Shown: piece after piece, positions 7,799 through 16,133 of the stretch
Layout of the letters: each line of letters starts with the position of its first letter
How positions within the stretch are numbered: the stretch's first letter is position 1
NCBI GenBank assembly: GCA_040391535.1
Contig: JBEBXQ010000094.1
Coordinates: 1-20,042 of the forward strand
Reading direction: 5' to 3'
DNA: 20,042 nucleotides
Origin: JBEBXQ01 sp040391535
Lineage (GTDB): Bacteria > Bacteroidota > Bacteroidia > Cytophagales > Spirosomataceae
Position numbers and translations under genes: made by a program
The notes under the pieces: model-generated
The model's database searches: none
Seen by the model: only the letters and a program-made list of their open reading frames with translations
Told to the model about the DNA's origin: nothing

Positions 7799-9446
7799 TT
7801 TCCTCCAAAGGACTGTAATCCTTAAACGTTTTCTTGATTACCTTATCGGTGGCTTCCTGCTTGCTTTCCCAGTTGGCATCCAGTTCCAGGGCAACCAGCC
7901 CTTTCATAGCCATTACAGCTTTAAATTCATCCAGTTTTTTGATGAATTCAGGTTGCCTTCTGGCTGCTTTGGTCCCAAATTCACGGGAGAAAACATCACC
8001 CTTGTTCTGTAATTCACTTTTCTTATCCATTACATAATTAAAGCGGTCCAGCAGGTCTTTCATGGATTTGCCAATAACTTCTGTCGCTTCAAGTGTGCCT
8101 ATGGTGGCTACGGTTGTGCCGCCCACTGTCGTGATAATGCCGCGGACATTCTGATTGTCACTGCCGCTTGCAATGACCGGAGCCAGGCCGGTAGTAGCTC
8201 CCAGAGAAGCATTGACAACGGATCGGTTCTGCTTTCCTTTTTTGGCTCTTCTGTATGCCTTTTTCAAATCACCTTCCCGCTCTTTTAACTGTTCAAGGAT
8301 ATTCCAGGCGTTGGCAACGGAGGAACGGTAAAGGCCGAACAGATAAGCATCCCTTTCTGCTTCATTAACCGTGTTAAGAACCGTAATCCTGACCTTTTTC
8401 TCTTCTCTGTTCTGGGCTTTATCAAGGATATAAAATACCAGGTCAACCGCAAGCGAATCATGGGGGTCCTTGACAAAATCATAGGTAGGCTCCCAGATAA
8501 ATTCATAATTGGTAGGTGTATTTTTTACCAGCGCCTTTTTGGGTACATCACGACTGGACGATATAAAATCAAAGGTCATGATATCATCATCACCATTAGG
8601 ATCGGTAAGGAAAAATTTAAGGTTGACAATCGCATTTTCCTTTACCTTCATGGTGGTCACTGTAGGCACCATGGTGATATTAGGAGGCAGATCCTGCTGC
8701 GTGATGTCTATTCTTAATCTTCCCTGCGTACGTGCCTTGAAAGGCTGGTCTTCTACATAAAAATCAATATAACGGGCTCCCTTTTTAAGGATATTAAACT
8801 GCTCCTGAGTGGGATCCCAGGTAATCTCGCCGCCGGCACTTATTCTCATGCCATCCGGAATGCTCTTATTATCGAGAGGGACAATTTCAATGGGGTCACC
8901 ATCAGGATCGCGCATAGCATTGGCGTCGATCTTATAGGTGTTCATTGTTCTGTACTTTACATAGAAAGGTTTCAGCTCATCGATAACAGGCGGACGGTTA
9001 ACATGGGAAACAATAAACTCAAAAGATTCGCGGGCGGTTTCTCCCAGGCTGTTTCTGACTTCGATTGTTGCGGGAATACGGGCTTCCGTCGAGATCCTGT
9101 CTGCTATTTCATACGACGGTGTCCAGGTAAAATTACCCAGGCTGTCCATCTGCATTTTATGAGGATTAGATCCTGTCAGAGAAAAATAAGCGTTCGCAGC
9201 GTCATTACCTGCCGCCTTGAACTGCACTTTTAAAGGCACTCCTTCTTTAACTACATTCCATTGTACATTTTCAGGAACGATAATCTTAAGCGGGTCATTG
9301 CTGCTGACAGCCTGTTGTGCCGGAATATTCAAAACGGTTTCGGTACTGTCTTTTACCTGTGTACTGTCCTGTGCAAATGCCTGGACGGGAACATACAGGA
9401 AAAATATCGACGCAAAACGCTTGATATTAATTTTTGATAAATACAT
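7791..9446 (-). CDS. Secreted protein with three Ig/cadherin-like repeats and a helical C-terminal domain, function unknown
   Basis: A 551-residue exported protein. It has a signal peptide ending in QAFA before Q26. Residues about 51-149, 150-250 and 251-357 form three beta-rich repeats, each with a tryptophan-proline signature (W108-T-P, W210-D-P-T, W318-E-P-T). The second and third carry acidic clusters, DPDGDP (180-185) and DPNGDDD (282-288), of the kind that bind calcium in putative-Ig (He_PIG) and dystroglycan-type cadherin-like domains. The C-terminal part (about 360-551) is charged and probably alpha-helical. It is interrupted at about 408-458 by a Gly/Ala/Thr/Val-rich stretch that could insert in or lie on a membrane. 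There is no sorting domain and no lipobox. I do not recognise a named family for the whole protein. It stands alone, convergent with lspA and downstream of its own promoter candidate; an envelope or adhesion role is only inference. Confidence 0.85.
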   Translation of the reverse strand: MYLSKINIKRFASIFFLYVPVQAFAQDSTQVKDSTETVLNIPAQQAVSSNDPLKIIVPENVQWNVVKEGVPLKVQFKAAGNDAANAYFSLTGSNPHKMQMDSLGNFTWTPSYEIADRISTEARIPATIEVRNSLGETARESFEFIVSHVNRPPVIDELKPFYVKYRTMNTYKIDANAMRDPDGDPIEIVPLDNKSIPDGMRISAGGEITWDPTQEQFNILKKGARYIDFYVEDQPFKARTQGRLRIDITQQDLPPNITMVPTVTTMKVKENAIVNLKFFLTDPNGDDDIMTFDFISSSRDVPKKALVKNTPTNYEFIWEPTYDFVKDPHDSLAVDLVFYILDKAQNREEKKVRITVLNTVNEAERDAYLFGLYRSSVANAWNILEQLKEREGDLKKAYRRAKKGKQNRSVVNASLGATTGLAPVIASGSDNQNVRGIITTVGGTTVATIGTLEATEVIGKSMKDLLDRFNYVMDKKSELQNKGDVFSREFGTKAARRQPEFIKKLDEFKAVMAMKGLVALELDANWESKQEATDKVIKKTFKDYSPLEENK

Positions 9447-9499
9447 AATTGGAAAAATACAAACCGGTATAGTAATAGCTGTTATTAAAGTCTATAACG

Positions 9500-9534
9500 C
9501 AAAGCTACGTAATTTACGTATGATTTTATTGCAA
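9500..9534 (-). promoter_or_regulatory. Promoter candidate for the Ig-repeat protein gene
   Basis: On the minus strand TAGCTTTG (complement of 9500-9507) matches the TAnnTTTG -7 box. A TTG (complement of 9532-9534) is 24 nt upstream, slightly longer than typical spacing. The start codon is about 54 nt downstream of the -7 box. Confidence 0.5.
9506..9520. repeat. 15-bp palindrome within the Ig-repeat gene promoter
   Basis: TACGTAA (9506-9512), T, TTACGTA (9514-9520) is a perfect inverted repeat. It overlaps the first two bases of the -7 box and extends into the spacer, the position expected for an operator. No protein is known to bind it. Confidence 0.6.
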
Positions 9535-9553
9535 TACGTTGGTTATTATAATA

Positions 9554-9593
9554 AGAGAATCCTGACAATATGATGCACTGCCAGGATCTCTCT
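9554..9593 (-). terminator. Possible terminator of the efflux operon
   Basis: AGAGAATCCTG (9554-9564) pairs with CAGGATCTCT (9582-9591) with one bulged A and a 17-nt loop. On the minus strand it is followed by a mixed T/A tract (TTATTATAATAA) rather than a clean T run. It lies 38 nt beyond the RND pump stop codon. Confidence 0.4.
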
Positions 9594-9630
9594 CTGTTAA
9601 AAGTTTGCTGATGAAGTGTACAGCAGGATT

Positions 9631-12600
9631 TTATACGGTCTCCAGTTCCAGTTCTTCTGTTTTTTGCTTCTTTTTCTTTTTGCCGAATCGTTCAGCAACA
9701 GCATCAACAATATAGTTCATCATCGGAACAAGGAATACGGTCAGAATCATTGAGCTGGTCAGTCCGCCGATCAGCACCCATCCCAGTGAGTTTTTCCACT
9801 CAGAACCGGCACCTTTTGACATCGCGATCGGAATCATACCGATGATCATCGCAATAGTGGTCATTAAGATCGGACGGAGACGTTCTCCTCCGGCTTTAAT
9901 AATGGCTTCTCTGTAGTGTAACCCTTCGGCTTTCAGCTGGTTGGCAAAGTCGACGATAAGAATCGCGTTTTTAATTACCAGACCGATCAGCATGAGCATT
10001 CCCAACATCGCGAAAATACTGAAGTTAGATGCGCTGAGTGCCAGGGCAAGCAATGAACCGATCACGGCAACCGGTACTGAGAACATTACCACAAGCGGGT
10101 AAACGAAGTTGTCGTACAGCAGCACCATAATAAAGTATACCAGCACAATGGCGATCAGCATGGCCAGTCCCAGGGATCCAAAGCCTTCTGCCTGGCTTTT
10201 CGCATTTCCACCCCAGGCAAAGGTGACCTTGTCTGAAAGCGGATTCAGTTCAAGATCCTTATTGATTTTGTCAGTCACCGTACCCGAACCCACACCCAAT
10301 ACGTTTCCGGTAACAGTTACGTTTGTCCGTCTGTTCTTACGCTCTAACATCGAAGGCCCTTCGGCTAATGATACATCTGCAAATTCAGATAAACGGACAA
10401 TCCGCTGCGCGGCTGGGCTGACAAACGTAATATTCTTTACGTCATCCGGGTTTTTTCTGTCAAAAGCATCCATCTGAATACGGATATCGTATTCTTCGCC
10501 ATTTTCACGGTATTTGGAATCATCATTTCCGGCAAAAGCATTTTGTAAGGTTGCTCCTACAGTAGTGATGTTAAGGCCAAGTTTTGACATTTTTTCACGG
10601 TCAATATTTACCTGAACTTCAGGATTACCTGCTTCAACGGAAACGTTGATATCATTGGCACCCGGTGTTATTCTGAGCCTGTCGGCAAGTTTTTCCGCTT
10701 CGTCCATAATGACATCAAGGTCATCCCCGCTGATCAGGATTTCTATCGGAGAAGAACCACCGCTTGCCATACCGATCACACTGGCGTTAAATTCAATACC
10801 GGCAAACTTTTCCTGCAGATCTTTTTTGGTGTTAATCATATACTGCTCCGTGGCAATATGGCCGGGCCGCTGGTCTGCATCCTCTAACTCGATGGTGAGC
10901 TCAGAACGGTTTACCTGTCCCTGTCCGGTTGAGGCCATTCCGGTACTGGCTCCACCTACGTTGGCAAAAATATTTTTAACTTCAGGCTTGTTCATCAGAT
11001 AGTTTTCAATATCTAATGTACGCAGGTTGTTTTCCTGAAGCGACGCGTTTTTATCAAGTTTGATGGTCAGCAGGAATTTTCCCTGATCGCCCTGAGATAC
11101 AAATTCAGAACCGACAATACCCAGGCTCATTACCCAGCCGGTGGCGACGAAAAGCGCTACGATCATACCTGAAAAGATCAGTTTGTGGCTCAGTACCCAA
11201 CCCAGGGCGCCTCGGTACCAGTTAATCAGCCTGGTAAGCTGGCCTTCAAACCATAGAAGGAATGCCTGAAAAGGATTCTTAGGGTCAAGATGTTCGAGCT
11301 TCGCAATTCTGGATGTTAACCAGGGGGTAAGCAGGAAACTTGCCAATAAACTCACCAGTGTTGAAAAAGCGACCGTTAAAGAAAACTGGCGGAGCAGGTC
11401 GGCGATAATGGAGTTTACCATCGTGATCGGTATAAATACCACAACAATTACGAGGGTAATAGCTACTACGGCAAAGCCGATCTCACTTACGCCGTCAAGC
11501 GTTGCCTGCCATCTGTCCTTGCCCATTTCAAGGTGCCGCTGTATGTTTTCAAGTACTACGATAGAGTCATCCACAAGAATACCGATTACAAGTGACAGCC
11601 CCAGAAGAGTCATCAGATTTAACGAATATCCCATCACATACATAAAAAGCAGAGCACTGACCAGCGAGGCAGGTACTGAGATCATTACAATAAATGCATT
11701 CCGGAAGCTGTGAAGGAACAGCAACATCACCACACCTACCATGACAATGGCCAGAAGGAGGTCGTGGGTTACAGCGTCTACTGACTGTAAGGTAAATATA
11801 CTGCTGTCGTAGGCAATGGTGAAATTCAGTTCTTCATCGGCGTGCTCTTTTTCAAGTTGCGCTGTAATTTCCTGAATTTTCCGGCTGATTTCCACAGCAT
11901 TGGCAGAGGTTTGTTTTTTTACGAATAAACCAATACCGTTCTTACCGTTATACCGGCTGATACTTTCCACTTCCTGCAGTCCGTCTGTAATGTTTGCTAC
12001 ATCACCCACTCTGACCGGGCTGCCCGAAGCTGAAGTAAGGATGACCAGATTACGGATTTCCTCAGTAGAATTAAATTTACCAGCCAGACGCAACGTCATG
12101 TTTTCAGAGGTGTTTTTTACTTTACCGGTAGGGAAGTCCATATTGGCCTGGTTAATGGCCTGTGTTACCTGTAATAAGGAAAGGCCATAATAATCCAGCT
12201 TATTGCCGTCAACCTCTACCTTGATTTCACGCTTTTCACCACCCACCATAATGATTTCGGCAATACCCGGAATCTGTTGCAGAACAGGAAGGTACTGGTC
12301 TTCCACTTTCTGGTAAAATACGCCACTGGGTAATTTGGACGTGGTCAGCAACTGCATAATAGGCTGGTCGCTGGGTGAAATTTTGGTAAGGGTAGGTGCT
12401 TCCGCGTCATCAGGAAGATCGCTTACCATTTTATTGACTTTCCGCTGTGTTTCATCCAGCATCATATCAACATCTACACCGGCTTTAAACTCAATAACTA
12501 CAATGGAAGCACTCTCCAGAGACTTACTGGTAATGTTGTCGATATTGTCAAGACTGGATACGGCATCTTCAATACGCTTGCTTACTTCGGTTTCTACTTC

Positions 12601-12771
12601 TGAAGGCGCTGCTCCGGGATATAAGGTGGTTACGGTTACAACCGGCACCGAGAACTCCGGCATAAGCTCATAGCTTAACATCCGGTAGGATAGCAACCCG
12701 CCTAGTGTGAGTATCGAGAATAACACGATAATCATCGATGGCCGGTTGATAATGGTTTCAAAAAATTTCAT
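9631..12771 (-). CDS. RND multidrug-efflux-type inner-membrane transporter (AcrB/HAE-1-like)
   Basis: At 1046 residues this is the normal AcrB length, with the duplicated RND fold: TM1 (about 12-32), a large periplasmic porter domain, a TM2-6 block from about 337, then a second porter domain and the TM8-12 block. The proton-relay aspartates are present in TM4 as LVDDSIVVLENI (D401, D402), and the TM10 lysine lies in the late motif LIGLVIKNAILIVDF. GAAPSEVE (53-60) and DFPTGKV (212-218) are typical of the HAE-1 branch rather than the heavy-metal CusA branch. It is the last gene of the operon, 22 nt after the adaptor gene, and would form a tripartite pump with the adaptor and TolC-like channel. 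Its C-terminus is very basic and then acidic (GKKKKKQKTEELELE). Substrates cannot be inferred. Confidence 0.96.
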   Translation of the reverse strand: MKFFETIINRPSMIIVLFSILTLGGLLSYRMLSYELMPEFSVPVVTVTTLYPGAAPSEVETEVSKRIEDAVSSLDNIDNITSKSLESASIVVIEFKAGVDVDMMLDETQRKVNKMVSDLPDDAEAPTLTKISPSDQPIMQLLTTSKLPSGVFYQKVEDQYLPVLQQIPGIAEIIMVGGEKREIKVEVDGNKLDYYGLSLLQVTQAINQANMDFPTGKVKNTSENMTLRLAGKFNSTEEIRNLVILTSASGSPVRVGDVANITDGLQEVESISRYNGKNGIGLFVKKQTSANAVEISRKIQEITAQLEKEHADEELNFTIAYDSSIFTLQSVDAVTHDLLLAIVMVGVVMLLFLHSFRNAFIVMISVPASLVSALLFMYVMGYSLNLMTLLGLSLVIGILVDDSIVVLENIQRHLEMGKDRWQATLDGVSEIGFAVVAITLVIVVVFIPITMVNSIIADLLRQFSLTVAFSTLVSLLASFLLTPWLTSRIAKLEHLDPKNPFQAFLLWFEGQLTRLINWYRGALGWVLSHKLIFSGMIVALFVATGWVMSLGIVGSEFVSQGDQGKFLLTIKLDKNASLQENNLRTLDIENYLMNKPEVKNIFANVGGASTGMASTGQGQVNRSELTIELEDADQRPGHIATEQYMINTKKDLQEKFAGIEFNASVIGMASGGSSPIEILISGDDLDVIMDEAEKLADRLRITPGANDINVSVEAGNPEVQVNIDREKMSKLGLNITTVGATLQNAFAGNDDSKYRENGEEYDIRIQMDAFDRKNPDDVKNITFVSPAAQRIVRLSEFADVSLAEGPSMLERKNRRTNVTVTGNVLGVGSGTVTDKINKDLELNPLSDKVTFAWGGNAKSQAEGFGSLGLAMLIAIVLVYFIMVLLYDNFVYPLVVMFSVPVAVIGSLLALALSASNFSIFAMLGMLMLIGLVIKNAILIVDFANQLKAEGLHYREAIIKAGGERLRPILMTTIAMIIGMIPIAMSKGAGSEWKNSLGWVLIGGLTSSMILTVFLVPMMNYIVDAVAERFGKKKKKQKTEELELETV

Positions 12772-12793
12772 AATAGCTCAGAGTTTAATTACC

Positions 12794-13843
12794 TTACTGA
12801 ATAGTAACAGGTGTGCCGTTTTTAAGGTTAATCTGTCCGCTCACAACCACTTTTTCGCCTGGTTTTAAACCTTCAAGAATTTCATAATGTGTATTGGTTG
12901 TAACACCCAGTGTTACATCACGCAAAATGGCTTTTTCGTTTTCCACCACAAATACCTGAGGTTTCTTGGTTGAGCCTACAATCGCCTGACGAGGTATGGA
13001 CAGACCCTGTTGCTTCAAATCCTGATTATTGGAAATACTTCCGTACATGCCTGCTTTTAAAGGATGGGCAGAAGAGTTAGGTACCGTGATTTCCACAGGA
13101 TAGTTATGTGATGCATCACCTACGGCACTGATCAGCGTAACGGTACCGGGAAATTCAACTCCGGGATACAAATCTGTTGTAACCGGAATTTTCTGTCCTG
13201 TTTTAAAATTATTAATCGCTTTTTCAGGAATCTGAACCACCAGCTTCAGTGATGAAATATCCGTAATTTTGGCGATAACCGCGCCAGGGGATACCACCGT
13301 GCCTTTTTCAATCAGTTTTTGAGTAATGACACCTCCGAAAGGAGCACTGATGACGGTAGTGGCAATTTGTTTGTCAATCTGTCTGACCTGCGCCTGAACA
13401 GAGCGGATGTTGAGTTCTGTTTTTTCGATATTGACTGCCGGAGTTGCGTCGCCCTTAACCAGTGCCTCATAACGCTTCAGGTCGTTCTGATGACCTTCTA
13501 TGGAGATAATCAGCGCTTCTTTCTGGAAGCGAAGCTGGTCATCGTCAATTTTAGCGATAAGCTGGTTGGAGCCTATTGCCTGACCTTCTCTGATCGGTAA
13601 CTGAACTACTTCACCGCCAATCTGCGGACGGATTTCTATTTCACGGTTAGGTGAAAAAGAGCCCAGAAATTCGTGGTTTTGGGAAATATCTTCAAAGGTT
13701 GCTGTTGCTACTCCAACGCCCATTTTTTGATTAGGATCAGGTTGATAAACTTTAGCTTCAACCTTTTGCTGATTATCCATTAATTTAAAAACCGCCAGGC
13801 CACCCAGGATGATGATCAGAAGCGTTATCCAGATTTTTTTCAT
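12794..13843 (-). CDS. RND efflux periplasmic adaptor (membrane fusion protein, AcrA/HlyD-like)
   Basis: The 349-residue adaptor bridges the RND pump and the outer-membrane channel. An N-terminal hydrophobic segment (about 4-20) has no lipobox cysteine, so it is anchored by a membrane helix or cleaved, unlike lipidated E. coli AcrA. The two half-lipoyl motifs are IGGEVVQLPIREGQAIGSNQ (75-94) and SAPFGGVITQKLIEKGTVVS (166-185), flanking a coiled-coil hairpin (about 102-160). A beta-barrel domain (about 198-285) and a membrane-proximal domain (about 286-349, with LKPGEKVVVSGQINLKNG) follow. It lies between the channel gene (36-nt gap) and the pump gene (22-nt gap). Confidence 0.95.
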   Translation of the reverse strand: MKKIWITLLIIILGGLAVFKLMDNQQKVEAKVYQPDPNQKMGVGVATATFEDISQNHEFLGSFSPNREIEIRPQIGGEVVQLPIREGQAIGSNQLIAKIDDDQLRFQKEALIISIEGHQNDLKRYEALVKGDATPAVNIEKTELNIRSVQAQVRQIDKQIATTVISAPFGGVITQKLIEKGTVVSPGAVIAKITDISSLKLVVQIPEKAINNFKTGQKIPVTTDLYPGVEFPGTVTLISAVGDASHNYPVEITVPNSSAHPLKAGMYGSISNNQDLKQQGLSIPRQAIVGSTKKPQVFVVENEKAILRDVTLGVTTNTHYEILEGLKPGEKVVVSGQINLKNGTPVTIQ

Positions 13844-13879
13844 GAATTCTATAGTATTTGATAAGTTGTTCCGAATGAT

Positions 13880-15205
13880 TTATTTATTGAGCAGATTACC
13901 GGTTGCTTTGTCCCAATCCAGTTCTGCGGTGCGTAAGCCTACGAGTGCTGCCAGGTAGTTGGTCTGGGTTTCACGTAAGGCATCCTCTGTTTGGATAAGT
14001 GTGGAAATGTCGGTAGTACCTTCTTTAAACTGTAGCTGTGCCTGCTGATAAACCCTTTCGGCAATCGCAATCTGATCCTTGCCTGCCTGCAGGTTTCTTA
14101 GCTGAATGTACAGTTTATTGCGGGCATTAATGATGTCCATCTGAATGGATTCATTGATGAGCTGCTGTTGAAGCGACAATTGCTCCTGCTGAATTTTAGT
14201 TTGTGAAAGTTTCGCTTTACGGGCATTACCGTCGAAAATATTCCAGTTTAACTGTACTCCGGCCCATCCGGCAGGTATACCTTTTGTGTAGCCGTTTTTT
14301 CCCGGATCGGAAAAGATAGTATAGTTACCCAATCCGTAAGCACTCAGGGTAGGTACAAATTCAGCTTTAATATTTTTTTGCTCCAGTATGTTCTGCTCCT
14401 TCTGAATGTCAAGTAGCAAAAGTTCCGAACGATTGATTTTCGGGTCATTAACAGTAGCGACAGTGGTGACCTCTGTATTAATCTTATCCTGAATCTTAAT
14501 CTGCTCTTCCTGAGGAATACCGGCAAGGAATTTCAGCATATTCAACAACTGGGTATAGTCATTTTTAATCGCTTCAAGCTGGGTTTCCGTAGTAGAATAA
14601 CTCAGCTGAAGGCGATCCACATCAATTTTCTGCCCCATCTGATTGTCATAACGCAGTTGAGCAATTTTGATCGTGCTTTGCAGCGAATTCAGGTTGTCAT
14701 TAAAAAAGCTGATCTGCTGGGCCAGAGTCTGCGCATTGTAATAAGTTGCACTGACATTATAAGTAATGTCTTCCTTGGTACGTCTTATCTGAAGGGAGGT
14801 GGCATCTCTTCCCAGCCTGGCTGCTTTCAGTCCGATATTCAGAGAGTGGTTATACAGCACCTGCGTGACCTGCAGATTGCTTGAAAGATTCCAGGGTAAA
14901 CCAAACCCGGCAGTTGAATATTCTCCTTCCGGCCCACCAAATGCCGAGAGAGGGATGACCTGTCCGGGTATTTTAATGTAGTATTTATAATCTCCTGATA
15001 GATTAACCTGAGGCAGTGCCCTTGCTTTTATTTCATCAATTTTGGCCTCTGTAGTTTTAGTTTCCAACTCCTGGCTTTGTATATCCAGGTTATAAGTAAG
15101 TGCTTTACTGATAAGATCGTCCAGGGTGAATGGAATATCCTGTGCCTGTGTACGGACACTACTTATGGAAATTGCGATGAGTATTGCGAATTTCGAAAAT
15201 TTCAT
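13880..15205 (-). CDS. TolC-like outer-membrane efflux channel
   Basis: A 441-residue outer-membrane factor. The signal peptide ends at RTQA before Q22. The mature protein has the internal duplication of OEP domains: long helices rich in Q, N and A, with LRRTKEDITYNVSATYYNAQ-like and MDIINARNKLYIQLRNLQAG-like segments in the two halves, and the closing motif NYLAALVGLRTAELDWDKAT typical of the second helical repeat. In the family, trimers form the exit duct through the outer membrane for RND pumps. It lies 66 nt after tetR and 36 nt before the adaptor gene, all on the same strand. No TAnnTTTG box is visible just upstream, so it is probably transcribed from the tetR promoter. Confidence 0.94.
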   Translation of the reverse strand: MKFSKFAILIAISISSVRTQAQDIPFTLDDLISKALTYNLDIQSQELETKTTEAKIDEIKARALPQVNLSGDYKYYIKIPGQVIPLSAFGGPEGEYSTAGFGLPWNLSSNLQVTQVLYNHSLNIGLKAARLGRDATSLQIRRTKEDITYNVSATYYNAQTLAQQISFFNDNLNSLQSTIKIAQLRYDNQMGQKIDVDRLQLSYSTTETQLEAIKNDYTQLLNMLKFLAGIPQEEQIKIQDKINTEVTTVATVNDPKINRSELLLLDIQKEQNILEQKNIKAEFVPTLSAYGLGNYTIFSDPGKNGYTKGIPAGWAGVQLNWNIFDGNARKAKLSQTKIQQEQLSLQQQLINESIQMDIINARNKLYIQLRNLQAGKDQIAIAERVYQQAQLQFKEGTTDISTLIQTEDALRETQTNYLAALVGLRTAELDWDKATGNLLNK

Positions 15206-15237
15206 TTTTTGGATATTATTTTGATTTAAAAATATTT

Positions 15238-15255
15238 TTTAACTTTTTGGTTAAA
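15238..15255. promoter_or_regulatory. Inverted repeat in the tetR-tolC gap, possible operator
   Basis: TTTAAC (15238-15243) and GTTAAA (15250-15255) form a perfect 6-bp inverted repeat separated by 6 nt, in an AT-rich gap between the tetR stop and the channel start. An 18-bp dyad is a normal TetR-family operator size, but the half-sites are short and the region is A/T-rich, so chance is possible. Confidence 0.35.
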
Positions 15256-15271
15256 TTGCGATTAAAAAAAA

Positions 15272-15895
15272 TCAGATTGTTTGTTCAGGGGTTAACAGAT
15301 AGGTATTTATCATGTCAATCACGAGGTCTTTCTGCGCTGACACAAAATTGATAAAGTCCTTTTCCTGCATATTATAGCAATGCATCAGGATGGGTTTTGA
15401 GGCAAAATGGAATTTAATAGATGCTGAAATAATGGCTAATAGATGATTGGGATCAACAGATCTGATTTCTTTTCTTTCAATAGCTTCTTTCACCTGTGAG
15501 GAAAAGAGCATGAGAAATTCCTGCATTCTGGTAGGGGAAATTGCCAGAAGTCTTTTGAAATTTCTGTGCAACTCATTGTTAATGAAAATGGTAAGGTCCG
15601 GATGGTCAATATGTCGCTGAAAATCCAGATTGATAATTTCAATTATTTTTTCCCGGATACCGATGGGTTTATTCAGAATATTAATATTGCCTGCTAAATA
15701 CAGCTCCGCATTTTCTGCGAATATTGTAGCAAAAAGGTTTTCCTTACTTCTGAAATAGTAATTAACCAAGGCTCTGTTAATACCTGACTCTTCAGCAATA
15801 TCACGCGTAGTGGTACCATCAAACCCCTTTTTCAGGAAAATCTTTTGTGCGGCATCCTTAATACACTGTTCGGTGGAAATATTATCCTTGTTCAT
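15272..15895 (-). CDS. TetR/AcrR-family transcriptional regulator of the efflux operon
   Basis: The 207-residue protein has a typical TetR N-terminal helix-turn-helix: AAQKIFLKKGFDGTTTRDIA (15-34), the turn ESGINRALVNYYF (36-48) and the following KENLF. The rest is a helical ligand-binding and dimerisation domain that is not conserved enough to assign a ligand. It is the first gene of the set tetR, tolC, adaptor, RND pump on the minus strand. In that arrangement the family member usually represses its own operon and is released by a pump substrate. A promoter with both -33 and -7 elements lies directly upstream, with a repeat inside its spacer. Repression is inference; some TetR proteins activate. 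Confidence 0.93.
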   Translation of the reverse strand: MNKDNISTEQCIKDAAQKIFLKKGFDGTTTRDIAEESGINRALVNYYFRSKENLFATIFAENAELYLAGNINILNKPIGIREKIIEIINLDFQRHIDHPDLTIFINNELHRNFKRLLAISPTRMQEFLMLFSSQVKEAIERKEIRSVDPNHLLAIISASIKFHFASKPILMHCYNMQEKDFINFVSAQKDLVIDMINTYLLTPEQTI

Positions 15896-15901
15896 GGCGT
15901 T

Positions 15902-15913
15902 CTATAATTATAG
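15902..15913. promoter_or_regulatory. 12-bp palindrome in the tetR leader
   Basis: CTATAATTATAG is a perfect palindrome lying between the -7 box (15916-15923) and the tetR start codon, at or next to the expected transcription start. This is a plausible autorepressor operator, but its A/T-rich composition weakens the case. Confidence 0.35.
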
Positions 15914-15915
15914 CA

Positions 15916-15946
15916 CAAAACTAATAGGTAGATTTTTATTATCCAA
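15916..15946 (-). promoter_or_regulatory. Promoter of the tetR-tolC-adaptor-RND operon
   Basis: On the minus strand TTG (complement of 15944-15946), a 20-nt spacer and TAGTTTTG (complement of 15916-15923) fit the Bacteroidota promoter consensus (TTG, 17-23 nt, TAnnTTTG) in sequence and spacing. It is the best-matching promoter in the window and gives a leader of about 14 nt. Confidence 0.65.
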
Positions 15947-16004
15947 GAGGTTTAAACATTTGATTAAAATATTTTTTTCAGATTTATGATTTAGGTAGAT
16001 TTTT
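15925..16004. repeat. 13-bp direct repeats between tetR and the response regulator
   Basis: TAGGTAGATTTTT occurs at 15925-15937 and again at 15992-16004, in the same orientation with starts 67 bp apart. The first copy lies wholly inside the spacer between the -33 and -7 elements of the tetR promoter. Two copies of a 13-mer in 238 nt are unlikely by chance unless composition is extreme; the GGTAG core is not low-complexity. They may be regulator sites. Confidence 0.5.
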
Positions 16005-16010
16005 TTTTAA

Positions 16011-16053
16011 TTACACTTGTTATTTACGTAGTAATATTTGTACATTAGTGTAA
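16011..16053. promoter_or_regulatory. Widely spaced inverted repeat upstream of the response regulator
   Basis: TTACACT (16011-16017) and AGTGTAA (16047-16053) are perfect inverted 7-mers separated by 29 nt, 80-120 nt upstream of the response regulator start. No full TAnnTTTG box was found for this gene; the closest are AATATTTG (16033-16040) and GATCTTTG, each with one mismatch. A function is only a guess. Confidence 0.25.
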
Positions 16054-16133
16054 AAGTAGATTAGACCCGACAAATCAGTGATTACCCAAAATCAGATCTT
16101 TGAAACACTATTAATTATTACACAATTCAAATT

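Noticed and set aside
10109..12673. Several plus-strand frames of 96-122 codons inside the RND pump gene
   Set aside because: All are antisense shadows of a full-length pump gene with intact motifs; they are Ser/Thr-rich and lack starts with regulatory context.
15950..15957. GTTTAAAC palindrome upstream of the tetR promoter
   Set aside because: An 8-bp A/T-rich palindrome is expected by chance here and lies outside the promoter elements.
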